A stretch of DNA of 49,557 nucleotides from contig JAJXYV010000068.1 in assembly GCA_021780435.1 (NCBI GenBank), positions 1 through 49,557 on the forward strand. Direction: 5' to 3'. The translations under genes were made by a program, and so were the position numbers. Below, piece by piece: positions 8,017 through 16,667 of the stretch (position 1 is the first letter of the stretch; every line of letters begins with the position of its first letter). The stretch comes from Pseudomonadota bacterium. Lineage in GTDB: Bacteria; Pseudomonadota; Alphaproteobacteria; Rhizobiales; Beijerinckiaceae. The notes beneath the pieces are model-generated. The model was not told where the DNA came from and did no database searches. It saw only the letters and a list, made by a program, of their open reading frames with translations.

Positions 8017-8939
8017 ATCAGGGCGCCGAGGCCGAGGAGGAACGCATAGAGCGCCTGGGTCAAGGCCGTGCGCGCAAGCACCCGGTTGAGGCCTGGTCCC
8101 GGCGCCTCGGCGAAGAGCGCCCGCGCCTGGCCCCAGGCGAAAGGCGCCGCGCCGAAGGCCAGCCAGAGCGCGCGCTCAGGCGCCGCGGCGACCATGACGA
8201 CGACCAGCGCGAAAGGCGCCGCCATCATCAAAGCGAAGAGGGCGCGGGAGCCCCCCGCCCCCGCGACAATGGCGAGCGTCCGGCGCCCGACGCGGGCGTC
8301 GGCGACGGCGTCGCGATGATTGTTGACCATCAGGACGCCTGCGGCGAACAGGCCGAGCGCGAGCCCGGCCAAGAGAGGCTCGGAGTGAAGCGCGCCGGCG
8401 CATAGCCAATAGGTTCCCCCGACCGCGCCGAGGCCGAAAAAGGCGATCACGAACAATTCGCCGAAGGGCGAATAGGAAATCGGCGCCGGCCCGCCCGCAT
8501 AGGCCCAGCCCGACAGAATCGAGAGCGCGCCAAGAAGAAGGATCGGCCAGCCGCCGAAAGAGACGAGAAACAAGCCGCCGGTCGCGGCGAGCGCGAAAAA
8601 GCCAAAGGCCGCCCGTTTGATTTCCTCGGGCGTGAGCAAGCCGCCGGCGGCGGCGCGCGCGGGCCCCATACGATCCGGCCCGTCGCCGCCACGCTCGAAA
8701 TCCCCCACGTCATTGTACAGGTTGGTCGCGATCTGAATGCAGATCGCGGCGAGCGCCGCGACGAATACGGCCGGCCCATTGATTCGCCCGGCGAATGCCT
8801 CGGCGAAGCAGGCGCCGACGAAGACGGGCGACAAAGCCATCGGCAAGGTGCGTGGCCGCATGGCCGAAAGCCAGACGTCAAGACGGGAGCCGGAAACCGG
8901 ACTTGAAACGACAGTCATCGCGCCAACCTTCGCTTTCAT
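8013..8939 (-). CDS. menA: DHNA polyprenyltransferase MenA
   Basis: MenA is the membrane prenyltransferase that attaches the polyprenyl chain to dihydroxynaphthoate. The 308 residues carry eight or nine hydrophobic segments and both aspartate-rich motifs: NLYNDVGDFERGGD near residue 72 and NNHRDAVADARVGRRTLA near 205. N-terminal RPRTLPMALSPV is typical of MenA rather than UbiA. The ATG is preceded by AGGAG six bases upstream. It begins only 42 bp after nosY on the same strand and overlaps tlpA, so it appears to be co-transcribed with the nos genes rather than with menFDBC. Confidence 0.94.
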   Translation of the reverse strand: MKAKVGAMTVVSSPVSGSRLDVWLSAMRPRTLPMALSPVFVGACFAEAFAGRINGPAVFVAALAAICIQIATNLYNDVGDFERGGDGPDRMGPARAAAGGLLTPEEIKRAAFGFFALAATGGLFLVSFGGWPILLLGALSILSGWAYAGGPAPISYSPFGELFVIAFFGLGAVGGTYWLCAGALHSEPLLAGLALGLFAAGVLMVNNHRDAVADARVGRRTLAIVAGAGGSRALFALMMAAPFALVVVMVAAAPERALWLAFGAAPFAWGQARALFAEAPGPGLNRVLARTALTQALYAFLLGLGALI

Positions 8940-8981
8940 GGCCTTCTCCTGAAGCGCGGCCGCCGCGCAACAGGTTGCGTC

Positions 8982-9809
8982 TCAGACGAGATCGCTCGAT
9001 TTGAAACGCCAGAATCCGATCGCGGCGGCGACGATCCCGATCAGCGCCGGGTAGAGAAAGGCCCAGACGAGATAGGCGTCCGGCCCCACCCTGTCGAGAA
9101 TCGTGAAGGCGGCGGGCCCCAAAAGAACGAGCTGCGGATCGAACAAGGCCATCGCCGCGGTTCGGAATACCTGCAGCGGATTCATCAGGCTGATCCCGAC
9201 GATGAGTTCAGGTGAGACGCGTTCCTTGAGCATGATCCCGAGCAGGATGAGGTCGAGAAAAAGCAGCAGGACCAACCAGAGCATGAAGGCGGCGCTCTGC
9301 GCGACATCGGATGAGCGGGCCAGGGCCGAGATCAGGAAGCCCAAGCCGAGGAAACAGATCGACAGCGAGAGCAGCAGCGCCGAATAGACGAAAAAGTGCT
9401 TCCACGGAATCGGCAGGCCTTTGAGACCGCCCCAGACGGCCGCCGCGGCCATGGCGAGAAAGACAGGCGCGAAGATCGCGACGAAGCGGCCGAGAAAACG
9501 CCCCCAGTACCAGGCGCCGATCGAAACCGGCAAGGACAGCATATATTCGAAAACCCCCGCTTCGCGGTCGCTCGCCACCGAGCGAACAGTCGAAATCAGG
9601 ATGAAGATCGGCAGGATCGCCATGCTGAGCTGGATATAGGTCACGAGCAGCCGCGACAGGCCGGTGAAGCCCATGACCTGGCTTTCGGTCAGCCCGAAGA
9701 CCATGAGCAGCGCGACAATGCCGCCGAAAACCATGGTATAGAGCAGGAACCACCGCGCGCGCAGGGACTCGGTCACATCAAGCCGCGCCGTCAGAAAAAG
9801 GTTGTTCAT
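8982..9809 (-). CDS. nosY: NosY, ABC permease for nitrous oxide reductase maturation
   Basis: NosY is the membrane part of the NosDFY transporter needed to assemble the CuZ cluster of NosZ. This protein has 275 residues with about six hydrophobic segments and the ABC-2 arrangement: an N-terminal amphipathic stretch (NNLFLTARLDVTESLRARW), a first membrane helix, and the segment SVASDREAGVFEYMLSLP between helices 2 and 3. It overlaps the stop of nosL as ATGA and follows nosF and nosL in the operon. Family and neighbourhood agree. Confidence 0.92.
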   Translation of the reverse strand: MNNLFLTARLDVTESLRARWFLLYTMVFGGIVALLMVFGLTESQVMGFTGLSRLLVTYIQLSMAILPIFILISTVRSVASDREAGVFEYMLSLPVSIGAWYWGRFLGRFVAIFAPVFLAMAAAAVWGGLKGLPIPWKHFFVYSALLLSLSICFLGLGFLISALARSSDVAQSAAFMLWLVLLLFLDLILLGIMLKERVSPELIVGISLMNPLQVFRTAAMALFDPQLVLLGPAAFTILDRVGPDAYLVWAFLYPALIGIVAAAIGFWRFKSSDLV

Positions 9810-10261
9810 TTCGCTTCCTCCTTCGGCGCGCAGTGCTTCTTCTTCTGTGCGTCCTGGCGCATCGCGGCGAAATCGACGGCTCCTTCGCCGGGCGCGGGAA
9901 CGGCCGCGAAATCATAGTTCATCGGGCTTCGTCCGGGGCGATAGAAGGCATGGCGCGCGTCGAGCCAGGTCTTGCCGTCCTCGCTGTCCATGACCCAGAT
10001 TTCCTTCGCGCCATCGAGGCCAGGACCTTGCATGTCCAGCCAGTTCAGGGCGTCGCCGACATCGTCGAACTTGTGAACCGAATTGTCCTTGGCGAGGCGG
10101 ATCTCCGCCGCATAGTTCGGCGTCGAAATGATCATCCCGCACATCTCGCAGACGTCCCGGCCATATTTGATTTCGACCGGCCCGGGGCCGTCGCTGCACG
10201 CCGCCAGCAAAAAAAGCACGGCGGGCGCAAGCCGCCTAAGCATTGACAGGGCCGGACGCAT
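9806..10261 (-). CDS. nosL: NosL, copper-binding lipoprotein
   Basis: NosL is a periplasmic Cu(I)-binding lipoprotein that supplies copper for NosZ. With the ATG at 10261 it has 151 residues: a short hydrophobic leader ending in the lipobox LLAAC, then the conserved segment YGRDVCEMCGMIIS holding the putative copper ligands, and a central KFDDVGDALNW. The frame stays open upstream to 10525, but that part is antisense-like sequence over nosF. GGAG seven bases before 10261 supports this start; an ATG at 10243 is the alternative. The gene starts inside the last codons of nosF. Confidence 0.9.
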   Translation of the reverse strand: MRPALSMLRRLAPAVLFLLAACSDGPGPVEIKYGRDVCEMCGMIISTPNYAAEIRLAKDNSVHKFDDVGDALNWLDMQGPGLDGAKEIWVMDSEDGKTWLDARHAFYRPGRSPMNYDFAAVPAPGEGAVDFAAMRQDAQKKKHCAPKEEAK

Positions 10262-11126
10262 GCCGTGTCTCCGGGCAAGGGGCTTCATCGAACGAGGCGG
10301 AGGAAATCGAACCGGAATAATGCGACAGGAGGCAGAGAAAGCGCAGCCGATCCGGCCCCGCCACTTCGCCGGCCCAGGCGCGGCCGTCGGCCCCGCCCTT
10401 AAAGCCCCACTGCGACAGCGCCGAAGCAAAAGCCGGCTCCGCAAGCGACATTTCCAGGCTGATCCGCAGCGCCGCGCTGTTGAGCCGATCTTCCGCGAGA
10501 TGCTGGTCGAAGGCGATGACGCCACGATCCATCTCGATCACGCGCGTGACGAGCGCGGCGACTTCGTCAACCCTGTGGCTCGACATGATCATCGTATTGT
10601 CGCGCCGCTGGGCCAAAAGAGAGAAAAATTTCTGGCGGGCGATCGGATCGAGATTGGCCGCCGGCTCGTCGAGAATGAGCAACTGGGTCCGCCGTCCGAG
10701 CGCGATCGCGATCAGCAGCTTCTGCTTCTGCCCGCCGGAAAGTTTCACGAAAGGCCTGTTCGAGATTTCCGAAAGGTCGAGGCCGAGTTCTCCCGCGACC
10801 TCTCCGATGCGTCTGGCGTCCGCGGCGCTGACGTCGGCGGCGAAACAGACGAGATCGGAGGCCGTCATCTTCAATGGCGGCGGCAATTGCGGAACAAAGC
10901 CGATCTGCCGCAGGACATCCGAGCGCCGCGCGCGCGGATCGAATCCACAAACGCGAATCTGTCCCTGTGCGACATATTCGCCGAGGATGCAGCGGATCAG
11001 GGTCGTCTTGCCGGCGCCATTGGCGCCGATCAGCGCGATGCGTTCGCCCGCTCCCACCTTTAGCGCAAGGTTATCGATGACCCGCGTCTTGCGAAAGGCC
11101 TTGGACAGTCCCTCAAGTTCGATCAC
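10236..11126 (-). CDS. nosF: NosF, ABC transporter ATPase
   Basis: NosF powers the NosDFY complex. It is an ABC ATPase of 296 residues with Walker A GANGAGKTT at 34 to 42, Q-loop FVPQ, signature LSGGQKQK, Walker B LLILDEP and switch histidine SSH. The C-terminal tail of about 80 residues after the nucleotide-binding domain is normal for this subfamily. The start is GTG (IELEGLSKAF follows) with an AAGGA box six bases upstream. It follows nosH after a 91-bp gap, the longest in the nosB-nosY stretch, and overlaps nosL by 26 bp. Confidence 0.93.
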   Translation of the reverse strand: MIELEGLSKAFRKTRVIDNLALKVGAGERIALIGANGAGKTTLIRCILGEYVAQGQIRVCGFDPRARRSDVLRQIGFVPQLPPPLKMTASDLVCFAADVSAADARRIGEVAGELGLDLSEISNRPFVKLSGGQKQKLLIAIALGRRTQLLILDEPAANLDPIARQKFFSLLAQRRDNTMIMSSHRVDEVAALVTRVIEMDRGVIAFDQHLAEDRLNSAALRISLEMSLAEPAFASALSQWGFKGGADGRAWAGEVAGPDRLRFLCLLSHYSGSISSASFDEAPCPETRHASGPVNA

Positions 11127-11217
11127 GCCTCATCCTTTCGAGCGCGTTTTTCCACACGCTATCGGCTTTGGGCATTGCATCGATGCTTTGGCGCAAACAA
11201 ATTCGCGAATGGCGCGC

Positions 11218-12189
11218 CTACAGCAATTTGTTCAGGCCCTTGATGTCAAAGGTCAGGGCCTTGGTCGGGCAGACTTCCACGCACATGCCGCAGCGGGTGC
11301 AATCCGCGCCGATATTGATGCGGACATCGTCCGCATAGCCGATCTTGGTCATTTCCAGCACATGCGGCACCATGCAGACGTCGCGGCATTTGCCCTCATG
11401 CAGGCAATTGGCGAGGCTGTAGGTCACGGTGATCGGCGCGGCCGAACCGACAAAGCCATAGGTCATGCCGATCGGGCAAATGTAGCGGCACCAGAACCGG
11501 CGCGAGTAGAAGACCTCGATCAGCAGCAGAACGCCGACCCATATCAAGGCCAGCGACGCTCCATAGGTGAAGGCGCGCGACAGGATGCCGACCGGCGAGA
11601 TGACTTCGAAGACCGTATAGCCGGTGGCGAAGGCAAGCGCCGCGAAGATCGCATAGAGCACGGTGCGCGCGCCGCGATGAAGCGCATGGTCTTTGACCAG
11701 CCCGCGCACGGCGAGCCGCAGGTGCAGCATCTCCGCCCATTCCCCAAGCAGGTGATAGGGACAGGCCCAGGCGCAGAAGCTCCGGCCGCCGACCAGCCAC
11801 CAGATGAATACGACGGTGGCGGTGCCGATCAACAGATTGATCACGACATGCTTGTAGGCCAGCATGACCTGCAGCGCCGAGTTCACGTCGGCCATATGGA
11901 AGCCGACGAAACGAGAAGCGGTCAGCGCGCCTTCGACGAGCTGGACGTCGGCGCGATAGGACAGCACAAAAAGCAGGTTGATGACGATGATCGAGATCCA
12001 GCGCCAGTTCCGCCAGAAATGGCTTCGATAATTCTGTTCGCGCTCCTCGGCGATGCGGCGCTTTCGATCGGCTTTGCCTTCCTTGCTGTTCTGCCTCGCG
12101 AATTCGGCCTGCGCCGCAGGCGTCAGGACCGTGGGTTTCCGCGGCGCCCGCCCGAGCATGATGGCAAGATTGTCCAGTAGCCTGCTCAT
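11218..12189 (-). CDS. nosH: NosH, NapH-like quinol dehydrogenase membrane subunit
   Basis: NosH is a polytopic membrane iron-sulfur protein of the NapH family, which with NosG oxidises menaquinol and delivers electrons towards the periplasm. The 323 residues begin with a basic cytoplasmic stretch, then about five membrane helices, with the C-x3-CP motifs FCAWACP and CRYICPIG between helices. The C-terminal part has CLHEGKCRDVCMVP and the ferredoxin motif CTRCGMCVEVCP. The ATG at 12189 is chosen because GGAG lies six bases upstream and the nosG stop ends one base earlier; the frame is open a little further. It takes the role that NosR fills in clade I clusters. Confidence 0.92.
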   Translation of the reverse strand: MSRLLDNLAIMLGRAPRKPTVLTPAAQAEFARQNSKEGKADRKRRIAEEREQNYRSHFWRNWRWISIIVINLLFVLSYRADVQLVEGALTASRFVGFHMADVNSALQVMLAYKHVVINLLIGTATVVFIWWLVGGRSFCAWACPYHLLGEWAEMLHLRLAVRGLVKDHALHRGARTVLYAIFAALAFATGYTVFEVISPVGILSRAFTYGASLALIWVGVLLLIEVFYSRRFWCRYICPIGMTYGFVGSAAPITVTYSLANCLHEGKCRDVCMVPHVLEMTKIGYADDVRINIGADCTRCGMCVEVCPTKALTFDIKGLNKLL

Positions 12190-12190
12190 C

Positions 12191-12961
12191 TCACGCTCCG
12201 TGTTGCCCCGGCCACACGGCGCGCGCATCGACAACGATCGCCGCGGGCTGCGCCGGACAGATCGTCTCGCAAAAGCCGCAGCCGACGCACGACTGGTGGA
12301 CGACCGGGGTCTTTCTCTTGTCGTCGGGCTCGCCGGTCAGCTTCTCCAGGGTGATCGCGCCTTCGATCGGGCATTCGCGCACGCAAAGGTCGCAGAGCTC
12401 CAGATCGTATGGGTGCTCGGCGAGTTCGATCGGCTTCCAGCGATTGACCGACATGTAGCGATGCAGGATGGTCGAATCGTCGGCGCGCGCGACGCCCTTG
12501 AAGCCGCGCCCCTGGCGCGCCAGACAGCGGTCTGGCCCCGCGAGGCGCGCGACGCCCATCCGCACCTGATCCTTCGTCGAAATATCGTGCGACAGCGCGC
12601 CGGTCGGACAGGCGAGGACGCATTGCACGGCGTCGCAGGAGAAGTCGCAGCCCTGCTTGCGCGCATCGATATAAGGCGTTCCGATCCCGTAGCCTTCGTC
12701 AATGTCGGCGAGATGGATCGCCTTGACCGGGCAGACCTGGACGCACTGGCCGCATTTGATGCAGGCGGCCAGAAATTCGTGTTCGACGAGCGCGCCGGGC
12801 GGTCGCAATCTCTCGCGCCAACGCCGGACGACGGGTATGAAGCCCAGCATCGCCAGCCCGGTGAAAAGACCCGCCGCGACCGTGGAGCGCAGCAATCGCC
12901 GCCGATCCTCGCTCTTGAGCTTTTTCCCGTTGCGCTCGAACAATCGATCGAAGAGCGACAT
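12191..12961 (-). CDS. nosG: NosG, NapG-like ferredoxin subunit
   Basis: NosG is the polyferredoxin partner of NosH. The 256 residues hold four cysteine clusters for [4Fe-4S] centres: CIKCGQCVQVCP, CDFSCDAVQCVLACP, CDLCVRECP and CVGCGFCETICP. The N-terminus has a basic RRR followed by a hydrophobic stretch (RRRLLRSTVAAGLFTGLAML), consistent with Tat export and membrane anchoring as in NapG. The ATG at 12961 (MSLFDRLF) is the sensible start although the frame is open upstream. The gene begins two bases after the nosD stop and ends one base before nosH. Confidence 0.92.
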   Translation of the reverse strand: MSLFDRLFERNGKKLKSEDRRRLLRSTVAAGLFTGLAMLGFIPVVRRWRERLRPPGALVEHEFLAACIKCGQCVQVCPVKAIHLADIDEGYGIGTPYIDARKQGCDFSCDAVQCVLACPTGALSHDISTKDQVRMGVARLAGPDRCLARQGRGFKGVARADDSTILHRYMSVNRWKPIELAEHPYDLELCDLCVRECPIEGAITLEKLTGEPDDKRKTPVVHQSCVGCGFCETICPAQPAAIVVDARAVWPGQHGA

Positions 12962-12963
12962 GT

Positions 12964-14211
12964 CTAACCTCCTGCCGCCGCGCCATCGTTGTCGAAGGGA
13001 TGCGTCGCCGGCTGCTTGTCGCGCAGGACCAGCACGGGCCTGGAGAAGGGCGCGAGCCTCAGAAGAAAATCGAGGCTTTCGAGCGCGGGCGAACCGCGGA
13101 AGAAGCTCGCCAGGGGCGTGTTCGCCCAGAGCTTGTCGGCGTAGGAATAAATTTCGAAAGGCGTCTCGCCGACCCCGGAATGTTTGCGATCGAAGCCCTG
13201 GTAGTCGTCCCAGTAATTGCCGTCCCATTGGCTCGCCGTCGCGGCGCCGCCGTCCTGAACCATCACGTCGGTGAAATTGCCGACGAAATCATTGCGCGAA
13301 AAAATATTGCTCTCCTGATTGCGGTGATATTGCACGCCTATGCCGTTGAAGGCGAAGCGATTGCCGCGAATGACATTGGGGCGGTCGGGATCGGAGGGCG
13401 AATCGTCGTTGTAGAGACCGATGGCGCAATCGAGAATGAGGTTGTTCTCCAGGGTGACGTTATCCGCCTCCTTGAGGCCAATTCCCTTGCCGACGGCGCC
13501 GTTGCTGCGCAGGATCCGATTCCCGACAAGGCGGAGATCGCTGGAGAACATCGAGAAAATACCGACGCTGTCCTCGATGTAGGTGTTGCCCTCGGCGACA
13601 TTGCCGCTCGCATACATGAAATGCGTTCCGTAGCGGCCGCCTTCGATCTCATTGCCCTTGAGGAGATTGCGGGTGGAATATTCGAAGATCACGTCCCGAT
13701 GGGCAAAGACCTTGTTGCCTTCGATGCGGTTGTCATTCGACCACCAGACGCGGATCCCGTCGCCGCGCATGTCCTCCGAGCCCTTGCCGCCGAGGATTCG
13801 ATTGTCGCGCAGGATGTTGTTGTCCGACCGCTCCACATCCACGCCGGTCAGGCAATCCTCCAGGACATTGTCCTTTACGATGCTGAAGCTGGCGTTCTGC
13901 AGCAAAATGCAGGCGTCGCCGGCTTCGTGCCGCTGACCGCTATGTTCGATCTTCAGGCCGGCGATCGTGATCTGGGCGCCGTTCACGGTCAACACCGTTC
14001 CCGCGTCGTTGCCGGTCACCACGACAGAACCGGAGCCGTCCAGCGTCATCGCCTTCCCGAGGACGACCGGCCCGGAATAGCGGCCGGCCGGAGGGCGCAG
14101 CACGCCGCCCTCGGGCGTCGCGTCCACCAGCGGCTGCAGGGGCGGCGCTTCGTCGGCTCGGGCGGCGGCGGCGGCGAACAAGGCGATCGCCGCCAACACG
14201 ATCTGTTTCAT
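12964..14211 (-). CDS. nosD: NosD, periplasmic beta-helix copper-maturation protein
   Basis: NosD is the periplasmic partner of NosFY in CuZ assembly. This protein of 415 residues has a clear Sec signal (MKQIVLAAIALFAAAAARA) and then a right-handed beta-helix built from degenerate repeats of the form NxIxGN, the CASH-domain pattern, from about residues 60 to 330. The ATG at 14211 overlaps the nosB stop as ATGA; upstream frame continuation is not coding. Beta-helix proteins also include pectate lyases and epimerases, but the operon and the periplasmic signal make NosD secure. Confidence 0.94.
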   Translation of the reverse strand: MKQIVLAAIALFAAAAARADEAPPLQPLVDATPEGGVLRPPAGRYSGPVVLGKAMTLDGSGSVVVTGNDAGTVLTVNGAQITIAGLKIEHSGQRHEAGDACILLQNASFSIVKDNVLEDCLTGVDVERSDNNILRDNRILGGKGSEDMRGDGIRVWWSNDNRIEGNKVFAHRDVIFEYSTRNLLKGNEIEGGRYGTHFMYASGNVAEGNTYIEDSVGIFSMFSSDLRLVGNRILRSNGAVGKGIGLKEADNVTLENNLILDCAIGLYNDDSPSDPDRPNVIRGNRFAFNGIGVQYHRNQESNIFSRNDFVGNFTDVMVQDGGAATASQWDGNYWDDYQGFDRKHSGVGETPFEIYSYADKLWANTPLASFFRGSPALESLDFLLRLAPFSRPVLVLRDKQPATHPFDNDGAAAGG

Positions 14212-14867
14212 TGCCCGCCCCGCGCGGCGCGCAACTGCTTGCGCCGCAGCAGCACGGCGACGACGAGAGCCAGTGACGACGCGACCAGAAGGCCGAAGCC
14301 GTAGGTCGGATAGGAAAAAGTGGAGAATTGCGCGACCTTGCCCTCGCCGAACACCGTCGGCATGAAGGGCTTCACGGTGAAGGCGCCCATGGGGCTCAGA
14401 GTGTGGCCGAAATACCAGAGCCAGCCCGAATAATCGATGACGAAGCCCAAAGGCACGAGAATCGCCGGCAGCGCGAGCAGCCACCACAGCGGGCCGCTGT
14501 AGAACATGAAGGCGACCAGCATCAGCCCGAGGGCGATAAAGATATAGGGCGCCAGCGCGATCTCAAATTTCGCGCCTTCGGCGATCGGCTTCATGCCGAT
14601 GTAATGATTGATCGTGTTCATCTCGTGGACGCAATCCAACGTCTCGTCCGACTCGATTTCCGCCCTCGGGCGGGTGTGACAGCCGTTCATGACGCCGTTG
14701 AAATGGAACTCGATGCGGATGCCGTCGGGAAAGGCGTCTGCTGGATATTGCGGCGCCGTGAGGGCAACCCACCAGATCGGAGAGAAAAAGGCCATGGCGA
14801 GCAAGGCCATGGCCGCGAGGGTCAACAGGCGGAACGGCGCCGCGCCTGGTTTTCCGGAGTTATTCAT
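14208..14867 (-). CDS. nosB: NosB-type membrane protein of clade II nos clusters
   Basis: Clade II nos clusters carry a small polytopic membrane protein of unknown biochemical role between nosZ and nosD, called NosB. This protein fits by position and build: 219 residues, one helix near the N-terminus (about 14 to 36), a periplasmic domain with CHTRPRAEIESDETLDCVHE and NTINHYIGMKPI, then three further helices. The paired C and H residues and the NHYIGM motif of the loop look functional. The ATG at 14867 has GGAG six bases upstream. It overlaps nosD as ATGA. No enzyme fold is recognisable. Confidence 0.82.
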   Translation of the reverse strand: MNNSGKPGAAPFRLLTLAAMALLAMAFFSPIWWVALTAPQYPADAFPDGIRIEFHFNGVMNGCHTRPRAEIESDETLDCVHEMNTINHYIGMKPIAEGAKFEIALAPYIFIALGLMLVAFMFYSGPLWWLLALPAILVPLGFVIDYSGWLWYFGHTLSPMGAFTVKPFMPTVFGEGKVAQFSTFSYPTYGFGLLVASSLALVVAVLLRRKQLRAARGGQ

Positions 14868-15102
14868 CGAGCGCTCCGCATGAATTGGGATTTGAGGGGA
14901 CGGTTCCGAACTCAGATTCCGGGCCTGCCGCCAATCTGGCGCCGTTGCTCAGGTTCGACCGTGCGGTTAAGCAAACAGCAGGACGAACACTCGCTTTTGC
15001 CGGGATCATGGAGACATCCGGCGACGCCGCGTCTCTCGGTGCGACGACGACGCGCGCCGGATGTTCCAAGGTCAAAGGGATTCGCGGCCTCGGTCGCGGG
15101 CG

Positions 15103-15840
15103 TCACTCGAAATCGGGATTCTTCCAGCCGCTTGGCGCGAGCTTGTCCTTGGGCGGCGACAGACGCGACACGTAGTCGAGCACGTCCACCGTATCCTTGT
15201 CCGAGAAATTCTTGATCTGCGCCATCATGTCAGGATTGGCGTTGCGGCGCTTGCCTTCCTTGATCCATTTGTACTGGCGCAGCAAATATTCGTAATGCTG
15301 GCCCTGGATGCGCGGATAATATTTCTCCTCATTGCCCTCGCCGTTCTCACCATGGCAGCGCACGCAATTGTCGGCATAGAGCTTCTTGCCGTGTTCGAGA
15401 TCCGTGCCCGGGCCTTTGCCGTTGTCGGGGTTCATCGGCAGGTTTGCGATATAGGCCGTCACGTCCGCGACCGATTGCTCGCCGCCGATCTCGGACGTCA
15501 AGGCGAAGGGATACATGGTCGGATTGTCGCGGTTGCCTTCGCGAATATCGGTCAACTGCTTGATGAGAACCGTGCGGTGCTGTCCCGCGAGTTCGGGGAA
15601 GGTCCCGTCGATACGACCCCAACCTTCCGGCATGTGGCAGGCCGAGCAAACCTCGTAGACTTCCTTGCCGTGCTTGAGATCGGGCGTCAGTTTCAACGCC
15701 GCGTCGCGCTCGCCGCCCTGCACCATCCATTCATGCTTCTTGCCTTCGGCGTCCACTGTGACCTTTGCCGCATCCTCGGCGTGAGCGATTGGCGCGCCCA
15801 AGGCGAGGACCGAGGCCAAGGCGATTGCGAATCTCTTCAT
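15103..15840 (-). CDS. diheme c-type cytochrome, second of two in the nos operon
   Basis: The 245 residues begin with a Sec signal (about 1 to 21, ending in HAE) and hold two class I cytochrome domains with CSACH at 65 to 69 and CVRCH at 159 to 163. The layout resembles cytochrome c4 or c5-type periplasmic carriers. The start at 15840 is preceded by GGAGAG. It sits between the first cytochrome gene and nosB. In epsilonproteobacterial clade II clusters two cytochromes (NosC1, NosC2) lie between nosG and nosH instead, so I assign function by role, not by symbol: it probably carries electrons from NosGH to the CuA of NosZ. Confidence 0.87.
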   Translation of the reverse strand: MKRFAIALASVLALGAPIAHAEDAAKVTVDAEGKKHEWMVQGGERDAALKLTPDLKHGKEVYEVCSACHMPEGWGRIDGTFPELAGQHRTVLIKQLTDIREGNRDNPTMYPFALTSEIGGEQSVADVTAYIANLPMNPDNGKGPGTDLEHGKKLYADNCVRCHGENGEGNEEKYYPRIQGQHYEYLLRQYKWIKEGKRRNANPDMMAQIKNFSDKDTVDVLDYVSRLSPPKDKLAPSGWKNPDFE

Positions 15841-15983
15841 GTCTCTCTCCATTTGTCTCGATTGCCGCGGCCGCCACGCCTGACGCCGGACCCGGAACGC
15901 GAACATTCCGGAACCCAGGCCGGATGACGCTGCAGAAATTCGCAGCACGCGGCGCCTCAACTCGCATTCCGCGGAACGCCGCC

Positions 15984-16634
15984 TTATTTCGCGGCGCTTC
16001 GATCGACCTGCGACAGATATTCGGACAGCGCGTCGACGTCCGCGTCGCTGACGCGCTTGACCATCGCCGTCATCAATTTGGAACGGCCGTTATTGCGGAC
16101 GCCGTCCCGAATCTCCTTGATCTGAAGGGCGAGATATTCCTTCTTCTGCCCGCCGATGACCGGATAGCCCGCCGTCGGCTTGATCCCTTTCGCGCCGTGG
16201 CAGCCAACGCAGCCGGATTTCGCATAGATGGCTTCGCCCTCGGTCGCCTTGGCGGCGTCGCCCGGCTTGACCGGCGGCGACGGCAAGGCTGCGAGCCAGG
16301 CCGCGATCGTCTTGAGTTCGTCGTCGCTGACGACGCCCATCACATCCTTCATCGCCTGGGTGCGCGGATAGCCGCGCGCGTCGGGCCCTGAAACACGCTT
16401 GCCCGATGCGATGTCCTTCATCTGCTCATAGAGATAGGCCTCGTTCTGAGCGGCCAGATTTGGATACATGAGGATCGCTTTCGAGCCGTCCCTGCCATGG
16501 CAGGCCACGCAGGTCCGGCTCATGAAAAGCTGCTTGCCGCCGGGCGCGTCCTCGGCCCGCGCCGTTGCGGACAAACCGGCAAAAATCCCCGCCAGCGACA
16601 ACGCCAGCAACGTTTGTCGTTTCCAAGAAGCCAT
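15984..16634 (-). CDS. diheme c-type cytochrome, first of two in the nos operon
   Basis: This secreted cytochrome of 216 residues has a signal peptide (about 1 to 27, ARAEDA), and two heme motifs, CVACH at 42 to 46 and CVGCH at 142 to 146, each with a following methionine ligand candidate. The two halves are similar in layout, as in cytochrome c4. It follows nosZ after 65 bp that contain a strong hairpin, and is followed by 143 bp before the second cytochrome. Role inferred: electron carrier to NosZ. It differs from its neighbour in lacking the charged insert before the first heme. Confidence 0.87.
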   Translation of the reverse strand: MASWKRQTLLALSLAGIFAGLSATARAEDAPGGKQLFMSRTCVACHGRDGSKAILMYPNLAAQNEAYLYEQMKDIASGKRVSGPDARGYPRTQAMKDVMGVVSDDELKTIAAWLAALPSPPVKPGDAAKATEGEAIYAKSGCVGCHGAKGIKPTAGYPVIGGQKKEYLALQIKEIRDGVRNNGRSKLMTAMVKRVSDADVDALSEYLSQVDRSAAK

Positions 16635-16667
16635 GTGCGGCCTCGCTCCGATGGATATTTGGGAAAA

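Noticed and set aside
11177-11210. Two 10-bp palindromes (GCATCGATGC and ATTCGCGAAT) between nosH and nosF.
   Set aside because: They are short, unrelated to each other, and not at a recognisable promoter position; they are easily chance in a gap of 91 bp.
14868-15102. A possible small minus-strand gene between the second cytochrome and nosB.
   Set aside because: The frame has no good ribosome-binding site or motif and its composition is that of non-coding GC-rich sequence; I left the 235-bp gap unannotated.
15841-15983. Small inverted repeats (CCGGAA...TTCCGG and TTCCGCGGAA) in the gap between the two cytochrome genes.
   Set aside because: The stems are only five or six base pairs without U tracts; not enough to call a terminator or regulatory element.
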